Assembly: GCA_045123575.1 (NCBI GenBank)
Contig: JBGVKG010000005.1
Location: 11,980-75,979 of the forward strand
DNA length: 64,000 bases
Reading direction: 5' to 3'
Origin: SVEL01 sp045123575
GTDB taxonomy: Bacteria > Bacillota > Clostridia > Lachnospirales > Lachnospiraceae
Shown here: in pieces, positions 26,929-35,058 of the stretch
Layout: each line of letters opens with the position of its first letter
Numbering within the stretch: position 1 is the first letter of the stretch
Notes under the pieces: model-generated
Database searches by the model: none
What the model saw: the letters and a program-made list of their open reading frames with translations, nothing else
What the model was told of the DNA's origin: nothing
Translations under genes and position numbers: made by a program

Positions 26929-27621
26929 CTACCTTTCTCTAATGACTGATAAAAAGTACTCTTCCAAGCTTTCTTTTTTCTCATTTTCTAACTGCTCTTG
27001 AGTTATCATCTTTTTAACCTTACCGCTGTCTATAATGATAAAATCTGTAGCTGTCTGATATAGCTCCGGCAGATTGTGACTAGATATCAATATGGTCATT
27101 TGCTCCTTTTCGTTTAAATCCCTTATCAATTGACGAATCTCCACCACTCCTATAGGATCAAGTCCGTTTACAGGCTCATCAAGCATTATAAACTCTGGAT
27201 TATTAAGTAATGCTACTGCTATGCCCAGTCTCTGTCTCATACCTAAAGAGAAATCCTTTACCTTCTTCTTTCCGCAATTTTCAAGTCCTACAAGTTTCAA
27301 CAACTCATCATCATTATACTTCCTTGTATTACTCTTTGAGAGCATAGAGAAAAACTTAAGATTCTCATTTGCATTCATATTTCCGTTTAAGGATGGCGCT
27401 TCTATGAGCATTCCCAACTTATCAGTATTCACCTGTACCTGTCCATCTGTAGGTAAACTTAAACCTCCAATTATACGTATAATTGTTGTTTTGCCCGCTC
27501 CATTTTTACCTACTAGACCATATATCTTACCTTTCTCTAGTTTCAAGCTAACATCGTTGACTGCTACTGTACTTTTATACTTTTTAGTTACATTGTGAAA
27601 TGACACCATTGTTTCTGTCAT
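26929..27621 (-). CDS. ABC transporter ATPase (lantibiotic/bacitracin-type)
   Basis: 230 residues. Walker A GKNGAGKTT, signature FSLGMRQRLGIA, Walker B FIMLDEPVNGLD and the switch in SSHNLPEL place it in the BcrA/LanF class. AAAGGAG precedes the ATG. It heads a four-gene operon (ATPase, permease, LytTR, DUF3021), so an export system is genetically tied to a LytTR regulator, separate from the two-component exporter operon nearby. Confidence 0.9.
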   Translation of the reverse strand: MTETMVSFHNVTKKYKSTVAVNDVSLKLEKGKIYGLVGKNGAGKTTIIRIIGGLSLPTDGQVQVNTDKLGMLIEAPSLNGNMNANENLKFFSMLSKSNTRKYNDDELLKLVGLENCGKKKVKDFSLGMRQRLGIAVALLNNPEFIMLDEPVNGLDPIGVVEIRQLIRDLNEKEQMTILISSHNLPELYQTATDFIIIDSGKVKKMITQEQLENEKKESLEEYFLSVIRER

Positions 27622-27820
27622 ATATAACTCCTTTCCGCTTTCGCTATATATCAGTTTCTATGTGTCAAAACATATCATTTTGTTTCTGGAAAATAAATAT
27701 TTTTTATATGAATGGTCGATTTAGAAATATAAATGGTTTACATTTCAGGCTTTAATCCTATTTAGAACTTTTAAATCTCACTGCTTGCCTACATAGATAT
27801 GAAAAACAAGCGCAAATAAT

Positions 27821-27908
27821 AAAGCCTACCTTTGTACTTAACAAATCCAGGGTAGGCTTTAATTAGTCTCAAGGGTCGCTAACCACCTTGTTTGGTGTTT
27901 GCTCCCTT
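27821..27908 (-). terminator. Two hairpins ending the fumarase/fumarate reductase operon
   Basis: An imperfect hairpin (27868-27908) is followed on the minus strand by a perfect 10-bp stem AAAGCCTACC/GGTAGGCTTT (27821-27860) and UUUAUUAUUU. The second is a plausible intrinsic terminator about 95 bases past the fumarase beta stop. Confidence 0.65.
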
Positions 27909-27954
27909 CTTATATTTTCATATTAACACAATTATGGTCAATACTCATTATTTA

Positions 27955-28512
27955 TTACTGCTTGCTAGCAAGGTAAGCTGCCTTACCATCTTCGTAAAGG
28001 TTGTTACCTTCACTATCAATGATAACAAAAAGTGGCATATCCTCTACATAGAGCTTTCTAAGTGCCTCTGCACCTAAATCCTCGTATGCGATAAGCTCAC
28101 ACTTCTTGATACACTTTGCAAGGAGTGCACCTGCACCACCTATAGCACCAAAGTAAACTCCGCTATACTTCTTCATAGCCTCAACAACCTCTGGAAGTCT
28201 AGCACCCTTACCAATCATACCTCTAGCACCTACAGACATCATAGTTGGTGCGTATGCATCCATACGTCCACTTGTTGTAGGACCTGCTGAACCGATAACC
28301 TGACCTGGCTTTGCAGGAGTTGGTCCAACATAGTAGATTGTAGCATCTGTTGGGTCAAATGGAAGCTCCTCTCCACGGCTAAGTGCCTCACACATTCTCT
28401 TGTGACCTGCATCACGAGATGTGTAGATAGTACCTGTTAAATAAACTGTATCTCCAGCCTTAAGAGACTTAGCTAACTCTTCTGTAAGTGGTAATGTAAT
28501 ATGCTTTTCCAT
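27955..28512 (-). CDS. fumB: Fumarate hydratase class I, beta subunit
   Basis: 185 residues matching the C-terminal domain of two-subunit class I fumarases (TtdB/FumA-beta): GDTVYLTGTIYTSRDAGHKR, GPTTSGRMD and GKGARLP. With the alpha subunit it interconverts malate and fumarate. Its start codon overlaps the alpha stop codon (TAATG), which implies translational coupling. It is the last gene of the cluster. Tartrate dehydratase is a formal alternative, but the malate/fumarate context decides for fumarase. Confidence 0.92.
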   Translation of the reverse strand: MEKHITLPLTEELAKSLKAGDTVYLTGTIYTSRDAGHKRMCEALSRGEELPFDPTDATIYYVGPTPAKPGQVIGSAGPTTSGRMDAYAPTMMSVGARGMIGKGARLPEVVEAMKKYSGVYFGAIGGAGALLAKCIKKCELIAYEDLGAEALRKLYVEDMPLFVIIDSEGNNLYEDGKAAYLASKQ

Positions 28513-29354
28513 TAGATCACCTCCGACTTATGACGTGTAACGTGGCAGTTAATATTGATAGCACATGGCATACCAGCGATATGTGTTGGTAATGTCTCAA
28601 TATTTAAGCCGATTGCTGTTGTCTTTCCACCGAAGCCCTGTGGTCCGATGCCGAGCTGATTTACCTTCTCGAGCATCTCCTTCTCAAGGTCAGCATAGAA
28701 TGGATCTGGATTCTCAGAATCAATTGATCTCATAAGTGCCTTCTTTGCAAGAAGAGCTGCCTTATCAAATGTTCCGCCGATACCTACACCGATAACCATA
28801 GGCGGGCATGGATTTGGTCCAGCTATCTCAACTGTCTCTAAGATGAAATCCTTAATACCCTGAAGACCTGCTGATGGCTTGAACATACGGATAGCTGACA
28901 TATTCTCGCTACCAAAGCCCTTTGGTCCAACTGTAATCTTTATCTGATCACCTGGTACGATTTCTGTATAAAGCATAGCTGGTGTATTATCACCAGTATT
29001 TCCTCTACGAACTGGATCTCCAACTACAGACTTTCTAAGATATCCCTTATCATAACCGCGACGTACACCTTCATTAACAGCATCTGCAAGATTGCCGCCA
29101 ACCATATGTACATCCTGACCTATCTCAAGGAATACACATGCCATACCTGTATCCTGACAGATAGGTACACACTGCTCGTCTGCGATTTCATAATTCTCTA
29201 TAATCTTGTCGAGAACGCCCTTTGCGATATCCCAATCCTCACATGCTCTGCATGACTTGATTGCGCACTTTACGTCCTCTGGCAGATGCTGGTTAGCCTC
29301 TATACAAAGCTTCTCTACAACATCTGTGATCTGACTTACGTTTATTTCACGCAT
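28512..29354 (-). CDS. fumA: Fumarate hydratase class I, alpha subunit
   Basis: 280 residues from the ATG at 29354, which follows GGAGGAAAC; an ATG five codons upstream is embedded in that ribosome site. The Fe-S-binding cysteines appear in VPICQDTGMAC, GPNPCPPMV and MPCAININCHVTRH. This oxygen-sensitive [4Fe-4S] hydratase fits a strict anaerobe. In this operon it should work in the reductive direction, making fumarate from malate for the reductase encoded upstream. Confidence 0.93.
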   Translation of the reverse strand: MREINVSQITDVVEKLCIEANQHLPEDVKCAIKSCRACEDWDIAKGVLDKIIENYEIADEQCVPICQDTGMACVFLEIGQDVHMVGGNLADAVNEGVRRGYDKGYLRKSVVGDPVRRGNTGDNTPAMLYTEIVPGDQIKITVGPKGFGSENMSAIRMFKPSAGLQGIKDFILETVEIAGPNPCPPMVIGVGIGGTFDKAALLAKKALMRSIDSENPDPFYADLEKEMLEKVNQLGIGPQGFGGKTTAIGLNIETLPTHIAGMPCAININCHVTRHKSEVI

Positions 29355-29400
29355 TTTTGTTTCCTCCATATTATTTTATAAAAGTATCTTCTATAATCCA

Positions 29401-30657
29401 CTAAAACAGGATGATTAAGAACTGAGAAACTAACACTACTGCGATTAACGCAATAGGATATGTAGCTGCATACGCTGCTGCAACATCTTCAGTTCCTGCT
29501 GTATTAATAAGTGTTCCAAGTGCAGGTGTACTTGTCATACCACCTGTGATAGAACCAAGGTTATTGAGAAGACTTAACTTAAGTACATACTTAGCAAATA
29601 CGAATCCAATTATCATTGGGAATACAGTCATAATTACTCCGTATACAAAGTACATAATATCAAAATACTGAACAAACTTTGCTCCACCTGCGATACCTGC
29701 ACCTATAAGGAATAACATAAGACCTAACTCTCTAAATACCTTAAGAGTTGACTCCTGTGGCATAATATTAATCTTTCCAACTCTGCTGAAATGTCCAAAT
29801 ACTAAAGATGTAAGAAGACATCCACCTGTTGTTGTAAGAGAGAATGTTGTACCTGCTAATCCCTCAGCAGTAAGTGGAATCTTTATCATTCCTACAAAAG
29901 AACCAATAATAGCTGCTAATGCAAATGGTGCTAAACCAAAACCATCAAGGTCTATAAGCTTACCTTCATATTTCTTCTGCTCACCTTCAGATACTTGTAC
30001 TAACTTTGCTCTTTCTTCTTCCATATTAGCCTTTGCGAACTTTGGAACAAGCTGAACAAAAAGAACAACGCCTACAACACCAAAGATATATGAAATACCA
30101 TGGCCTACTGTAACGATATCCTGTAATGCTTCTGTCGCAACAGTTGCCTTAGCTGCTGAGAAAGCTGGTGTAGATGTAAGAGAACCAGAAAGAAGACCTA
30201 CTACCATAGCTGTTAAGCTAGCGTTATCTGTTCCACCTATTGCTCTTCCGATGTAAATACATGCTACAGCTGAAATACCACCTGCAATGATTACTATTAA
30301 TCCTAATAATACATATGACTTAAAGTTCTTCTTCATATTACTAAAGAACTTTGGTCCAGCTATAAATCCAACTGAAGTTACAAAAAGAATCAAACCAAGA
30401 TTCTCAATTATCTTAAGTGCATTTGATACATAATCAATTGTTGATCCATCTGTTGCTTTTACTGTAAGCTGCTGTGTTAATGGCTCATAGAAGAATGCGC
30501 CAAAGAGAAGTGCAATAATAAATACACCTGCTGTTCCAAGGTTAACACCTTTGATTGTTATACGACCAAAAATATAACCTACTGCTGTTATTGCGAATAA
30601 GCAAAACATCAAGAATGTGATGCCTGTTATCGAGATAACTCCACCAAATAGTGACAT
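29401..30657 (-). CDS. AAE-family (AspT/YidE-type) transporter, candidate succinate exporter
   Basis: 418 residues with two repeated membrane domains (each about five helices) of the Asp-Al_Ex type. The internal duplication shows in GLLSGSLTSTPAFSAAKA and GGMTSTPALGTLIN. The central hydrophilic linker is short (about 30 residues), lacking the TrkA-C domains of AspT. Family members exchange aspartate/alanine or export succinate (SucE of Corynebacterium is in this family). Its place between fumarate reductase and fumarase genes makes a C4-dicarboxylate exporter, or fumarate/succinate or aspartate/succinate antiporter, the best guess. GGAGGAAAA precedes the ATG. Confidence 0.82.
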   Translation of the reverse strand: MSLFGGVISITGITFLMFCLFAITAVGYIFGRITIKGVNLGTAGVFIIALLFGAFFYEPLTQQLTVKATDGSTIDYVSNALKIIENLGLILFVTSVGFIAGPKFFSNMKKNFKSYVLLGLIVIIAGGISAVACIYIGRAIGGTDNASLTAMVVGLLSGSLTSTPAFSAAKATVATEALQDIVTVGHGISYIFGVVGVVLFVQLVPKFAKANMEEERAKLVQVSEGEQKKYEGKLIDLDGFGLAPFALAAIIGSFVGMIKIPLTAEGLAGTTFSLTTTGGCLLTSLVFGHFSRVGKINIMPQESTLKVFRELGLMLFLIGAGIAGGAKFVQYFDIMYFVYGVIMTVFPMIIGFVFAKYVLKLSLLNNLGSITGGMTSTPALGTLINTAGTEDVAAAYAATYPIALIAVVLVSQFLIILF

Positions 30658-30723
30658 AACTTTTTTCCTCCAAAAAATATAATTTGCCCCGTTTATATTT
30701 TCGCTAATTCTTTGTTACACCTA

Positions 30724-30828
30724 GTTCATAGCTATGTAACTATGAACAGTCTTAATACCAACAGCAATAAATTGCTGTTGGTATTATATATATTACTGAC
30801 TAAATCGCAGTCAAATATGACTGTGATT
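30724..30828 (-). promoter_or_regulatory. Triple hairpin between fumarate reductase and transporter genes
   Basis: Three consecutive inverted repeats fill the 175-base gap: AATCGCAGTCA/TGACTGTGATT (30803-30828), a perfect 14-bp AATACCAACAGCAA/TTGCTGTTGGTATT (30754-30785) and GTTCATAG/CTATGAAC (30724-30747). None has a strong U run, so they look like mRNA-stability or processing elements and less like full terminators. They could lower expression of the distal transporter and fumarase genes. Confidence 0.7.
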
Positions 30829-30832
30829 AAAT

Positions 30833-32455
30833 TTAGTTAAGTCGTGTAACACCTTCTGGTCTATAGTCTGGTAATAACTTAGGAGATACTACCTCTGGCT
30901 TAATACCAGCGTCATCAAGCATCTTAGAGAACTCATCTACATGTGAAAGTGTAAGCTCTTTAAGCTCTACTTCCTTGCACTTAGCTCCTGCCTGCTGTCC
31001 TGCATTACGTCCGAATACGATGATATCAAGGAGTGAGTTACCCATAAGTCTGTTTCTGCCGTGGATTCCTCCAACTGCCTCACCAGCTACATAAAGGTTC
31101 TCTACATCTGACATACCGTTGGCACCAATCTTGATACCACCATTCTGGTAATGAAGAGTTGGGTAAATTACGATAGGTACCTCTCTCATATCGATACCAC
31201 ATCTTAAGTACATACGAAGCATACCAGGTAATCTCTTCTCTAATGTACCCTTACCGTGAATCATATCAATCATAGGAGTGTCAAGCCAGATACCCTCTGC
31301 CTGTGGAGTCTGAACGCCATTGCCTCTCTCCTTACACTCTCTGATGATACCTGAAGCTGCAACATCTCTTGTCTCAAGTGGATGCATGAATACCTCACCA
31401 TCCTTGTTTACGAACATAGCGCCCATAGAACGAACCTTCTCTGTAACAAGCGCACCGTAAATCTGAGCTGGGAATGCAACACCTGTTGGATGATACTGTA
31501 ATGTATCCTGGTATAATAATGGAGCGCCTGCACGGTATGCAAGAACAAGACCATCTGCTGTAGCACCATAATGGTTAGATGTTGGGAATCCCTGATAATG
31601 CATACGTCCAGCACCACCTGTTGCAATAACAACAGTCTTAGCTCTAGCGATGAGGATTTCCTTTGTCTCCATGTTCATAAGAACTGCACCTGCAGCCTTA
31701 CCATCTGTATCCTTGATAATCTCGATAGCTGCTGTGAAGTCGATTACAGGTATCTTTCTGTTGATAACTTCATCTCTAAGTACTCTCATGATTTCTGCGC
31801 CTGAGTAGTCAGCTGCAGCATGCATTCTCTTACGAGATGTTCCACCACCATGAGTAGTGATCATTCTACCGTCTTCATCCTTATCAAATAATACACCTAA
31901 CTTGTCAAGCCAGTTGATAGCTGAAGGGCCATCACAAACAAGCTTCTCAACAAGCTCAGGTACGTTTGCGTAATGTCCACCACCCATTACATCTAAGTAA
32001 TGCTGTGCTGGTGAATCATTCTCCTTATCAGCAGCCTGGATACCACCCTCTGCCATCATTGTATTAGCATCACCGATACGAAGCTTTGTAACGATCATAA
32101 CGTTAGCACCAGCCTCATTAGCCTCGATAGCTGCTGAAGAGCCAGCACCACCGCCACCGATTACTAATACATCTACGTCGAAATCAGGCTTTGAGAGGTC
32201 AAGGTTCATTCCCTTGATTCTGCTTTCACCCTGAAGTACTTCTACTAACTCCTTTGGAGCCTTCTGTCCTGCGTTTGGACCAACCTTAATCTCAGCAAAG
32301 CTATCAAGGTTATAATCTGGATGGAATGCCTGAAGGAGAGCTGTCTTCTCATCAGCAGTCATACGCTTTGGCTCTGGACCATTAACACGTGCTGCTCTGC
32401 CTGCTTCTACCTTTTTAATAGATTCCATCATTTCCGATGTATATGGTAAACTCAT
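30833..32455 (-). CDS. frdA: Fumarate reductase flavoprotein subunit, TfrA/FrdA-like
   Basis: 540 residues from the ATG at 32455 after AAGGAGG; an earlier in-frame start is rejected. FAD-binding VIGGGGAGSS lies at about residue 98, unusually late, because about 90 residues precede it. Active-site elements of the fumarate reductase/aspartate oxidase family are present: HGGGTSRKRMH, YHPTG, TRDVAASGI and LHYQNGGI. The segment that carries the covalent-flavin histidine in FrdA/SdhA (SHTVAAEGG) reads ANTMMAEGG, so FAD is probably bound non-covalently, as in thiol:fumarate reductase and NadB. It partners the Fe-S subunit encoded just upstream. No membrane anchor is encoded, so it should be cytoplasmic. 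Confidence 0.9.
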   Translation of the reverse strand: MSLPYTSEMMESIKKVEAGRAARVNGPEPKRMTADEKTALLQAFHPDYNLDSFAEIKVGPNAGQKAPKELVEVLQGESRIKGMNLDLSKPDFDVDVLVIGGGGAGSSAAIEANEAGANVMIVTKLRIGDANTMMAEGGIQAADKENDSPAQHYLDVMGGGHYANVPELVEKLVCDGPSAINWLDKLGVLFDKDEDGRMITTHGGGTSRKRMHAAADYSGAEIMRVLRDEVINRKIPVIDFTAAIEIIKDTDGKAAGAVLMNMETKEILIARAKTVVIATGGAGRMHYQGFPTSNHYGATADGLVLAYRAGAPLLYQDTLQYHPTGVAFPAQIYGALVTEKVRSMGAMFVNKDGEVFMHPLETRDVAASGIIRECKERGNGVQTPQAEGIWLDTPMIDMIHGKGTLEKRLPGMLRMYLRCGIDMREVPIVIYPTLHYQNGGIKIGANGMSDVENLYVAGEAVGGIHGRNRLMGNSLLDIIVFGRNAGQQAGAKCKEVELKELTLSHVDEFSKMLDDAGIKPEVVSPKLLPDYRPEGVTRLN

Positions 32456-32468
32456 CTTCACGTCCTCC

Positions 32469-33143
32469 TTACTTCTCGATTTCTCTAGTGTTGTACATTT
32501 CCTTAAGCTCCTCAAGTGGCTTAGCCATGATAGCTTCGATTAATGCCTTACACTCGCCATCTTCTATCTCTTTTACTCTCTTTGTTAAGTGCTCAGCCTC
32601 TGGTCTGATGTACTTACCTGTAAGTCTTCTTGCAAGAAGAGCTACCTGAGGATGTGAGATACCTGCTGGACAACGTGATGAACAAACACCACACATTACA
32701 CAGTCAAATGAAAGCTCTGCACACTGCTCATATTCGCCTCTCTGTGCGTGAGCTATGTACTGCATAACATTAAGCTGCTGTGTACAAGCCTTTGTACAAG
32801 CGTTACATCCGATACACTTGTAAATCTCTGGATAGAGTTGCATCATAATCTGCTCTGTTGGCTTAATCTCTGTGATATCATAAACCTTCTTCTCAAGTGG
32901 GAAGAATGGTAATGTAGCTACACACATACCATCCTCAACCTGTGTTGAACAAGCGAGACAACCGTGTAACTCTACCTGACCCTTAAGTCTATAAATTGTA
33001 GCACATGCACCACAGAATCCGTTTCTACAGCCACAGCCACGTACTAACTGGTAACCAGAGTACTCAAAAGCTTCCATAATTGTTAAGCTAGCTGGTACTT
33101 CGTACTCTTTACCATACAAATATACTTTAACCATATCTGCCAT
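32469..33143 (-). CDS. frdB: Fumarate reductase iron-sulfur subunit, TfrB/FrdB-like
   Basis: 224 residues. An N-terminal [2Fe-2S] ferredoxin domain shows CGCRNGFCGAC and a distal LHGCLAC. Two [4Fe-4S]-type motifs follow: CIGCNACTKACTQ and CVMCGVCSSRCP. Archaeal TfrB carries an additional HdrB-like CCG region at its C-terminus; this protein stops before it, and a separate HdrB is encoded in the same operon. It wires electrons from the Hdr-Flx proteins to the flavoprotein. AAAGGAAA precedes the ATG. Confidence 0.9.
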   Translation of the reverse strand: MADMVKVYLYGKEYEVPASLTIMEAFEYSGYQLVRGCGCRNGFCGACATIYRLKGQVELHGCLACSTQVEDGMCVATLPFFPLEKKVYDITEIKPTEQIMMQLYPEIYKCIGCNACTKACTQQLNVMQYIAHAQRGEYEQCAELSFDCVMCGVCSSRCPAGISHPQVALLARRLTGKYIRPEAEHLTKRVKEIEDGECKALIEAIMAKPLEELKEMYNTREIEK

Positions 33144-33166
33144 CTTTCTAATTTCCTTTCGTAACT

Positions 33167-34021
33167 TTAATACTCATTAGGTAACTCTTCAACCTGATCG
33201 TAACGGAATACTGGACCGTCCTTGCATACATACTTTGAACCGATGTTGCAACGTCCACACTTACCGATACCACACTTCATTCTAAGCTCGAATGTTGTGT
33301 AAATCTGCTCATTTTCAAAGCCCATTTCCTTTAAGCCCTGAAGTACGAACTTGATCATGATTGGTGGTCCACATACAAGAACTGTCTTGTCGTTAGAGAA
33401 CTCAAGCTCCTTGAGGTATGAAGGTACGAAGCCTACATGACCATCCCAGCCTTCCTGCTCTCTATCGATTGTAAGATGGACGTTAACGCCCTCTGTCTTA
33501 CACCATACTTCCTGTATTTCCTTTAACTGTACAAGATCATCTGCTGAACGTGAACCGTAGAGAATATCTACTGTACCGTAATCAGCACGATTGTCTATAA
33601 CATAGTTAATAACTGAACGAAGAGGTGCAAGACCGATACCACCTGCTACGAAGAGCAAGTTCTTGCCCTTGAGCTCTGTATCAACTGGGAAATTATTTCC
33701 ATATGGTCCACGAACTGTTATCTGATCGCCCACTTCTAAGCTATGAAGACAGTCTGTTAAAACACCACACTTCTTTATACTGAATTCCTGGTATTCTTTA
33801 TTTGTTGGAGAAGAAGTAATGGAAAACATAGCCTCTCCTACACCCGGAACACAAACCATAGCACACTGGCCTGGCATATGCTCAAATAACTTTCCACCCT
33901 CTGGAGCATTAACACGGAATGTCTTAACATCAGGTGTTTCCTGACGAATATCTGTGATAATACCAATCTGAGGTACTAAAGTATCGAGTGCATACTTATC
34001 ATGACAGGTACATTCACTCAT
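33167..34021 (-). CDS. FAD/NAD(P)-binding oxidoreductase, FlxA/AsrB-like
   Basis: 284 residues of the ferredoxin-NADP reductase superfamily (related to AsrB, HydG-type and PyrK proteins). An FAD-binding barrel (FRVNAPEGGKLFEHMPGQ, MFSITSSP) precedes an NAD-binding domain (FVAGGIGLAPLRS, VLVCGPPIMI). A C-terminal cysteine set binds [2Fe-2S] (CGIGKCGRCNIGSKYVC). It should accept hydride from NADH or NADPH and pass electrons into the complex. Its start overlaps the preceding stop codon (TAATG). Confidence 0.88.
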   Translation of the reverse strand: MSECTCHDKYALDTLVPQIGIITDIRQETPDVKTFRVNAPEGGKLFEHMPGQCAMVCVPGVGEAMFSITSSPTNKEYQEFSIKKCGVLTDCLHSLEVGDQITVRGPYGNNFPVDTELKGKNLLFVAGGIGLAPLRSVINYVIDNRADYGTVDILYGSRSADDLVQLKEIQEVWCKTEGVNVHLTIDREQEGWDGHVGFVPSYLKELEFSNDKTVLVCGPPIMIKFVLQGLKEMGFENEQIYTTFELRMKCGIGKCGRCNIGSKYVCKDGPVFRYDQVEELPNEY

Positions 34022-35055
34022 TATTTGTCACCTCCAAAATTCTTTATAACCTTAACGATATTAAGTGAAGATGGGCACTTCTCTACACAACGTCCACATC
34101 CAACACATGAATACATACCGTCATTGTTTGTTGGGAAATATACAAGCTTGTGCATGAATCTCTGACGGAATCTCTGCATCTGGCTATTACGGTTATTTCC
34201 GTGAGCCATCATAGTGAAGTCAGAGTACATACAAGAATCCCAGCATCTATATCTCTGAGTTCCGTTGCCTGTATTGTAATCCTTTATATCGTAGCACTGA
34301 CATGTAGGACATACAAATGTACATGTACCACATGCAAGACATGGCTTATAAAGTTCTTCCCAGTTAACAGCGTTGAACTTCTCCTCGAAGTGGTCACCGT
34401 CCCAGCCCTCAAGTGAGAGATTTGAATATGGAAGCTTCTCAATAATAGCTGTGATAGCCTTCTTCTCTTCCTCTACCTTAGCCTCATCACCATCTGCTGT
34501 AAGTACACTAGAAAGCTCAGCTGTAAGAGCCTCGCCCTTTGCTGTAAGTGGCTTCCAATACATATCATCGCCTATCATCCATGTAGCAACATCTGCTATA
34601 GATGATGAAGGGTCAGCAGCATCTATGCCAAAAACCTTACAGAAGCAGCTCTCTTCTGGCTCATGACAAGCCATAGCCACGATGATACCGTGATCTCTTC
34701 TAGCTGCATAGTATGTGTCGATTGGATCTGCAAGGAATACCTTGTCTAATACTTCGATACCCTTTATATCACAAGACTTCATACCAAACACTACGAAATC
34801 CTGATCCTTTAACTTCTCTGGATCAATCTTAATATTCTTGCCTTCCTTTGAACATGTATAAAGATTCTCACTCTGTGGGAAGAATACATCCTTAGGAGAC
34901 TTAACTGACTTTAATGCGTCAACATTTGGCTGGCACTCTTCAGTCCATGGTCCAAAGTTTACCTGTCCTGCTGTTTCAATAGGAAGATAAAGCTCCTTTG
35001 CACCTGCTATAGCCTGGAATAATGCCGATAAATTTTCTTTTGCTATCTTATACAT
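34021..35055 (-). CDS. Two-[4Fe-4S] electron-transfer protein, AsrA/FlxC-like
   Basis: 344 residues. The N-terminal two thirds resemble the AsrA/hydrogenase-beta type domain (VVFGMKSCDIKGIEVLDKVF, RRDHGIIVAMACHEPEESCFC). Two ferredoxin motifs follow: CLACGTCTFVCPTCQC and CVGCGRCVEKCPSSLN. It is the usual neighbour of AsrB-like subunits and should relay electrons between the NAD(P)-binding subunit and the other Fe-S proteins. It sits three bases after the preceding Fe-S gene. Confidence 0.85.
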   Translation of the reverse strand: MYKIAKENLSALFQAIAGAKELYLPIETAGQVNFGPWTEECQPNVDALKSVKSPKDVFFPQSENLYTCSKEGKNIKIDPEKLKDQDFVVFGMKSCDIKGIEVLDKVFLADPIDTYYAARRDHGIIVAMACHEPEESCFCKVFGIDAADPSSSIADVATWMIGDDMYWKPLTAKGEALTAELSSVLTADGDEAKVEEEKKAITAIIEKLPYSNLSLEGWDGDHFEEKFNAVNWEELYKPCLACGTCTFVCPTCQCYDIKDYNTGNGTQRYRCWDSCMYSDFTMMAHGNNRNSQMQRFRQRFMHKLVYFPTNNDGMYSCVGCGRCVEKCPSSLNIVKVIKNFGGDK

Positions 35056-35058
35056 ACA

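Noticed and set aside
30833..33143. Classical menaquinone-linked succinate dehydrogenase/fumarate reductase
   Set aside because: No cytochrome b or FrdC/FrdD-type membrane subunit is encoded, and the flavoprotein lacks the covalent-FAD histidine.
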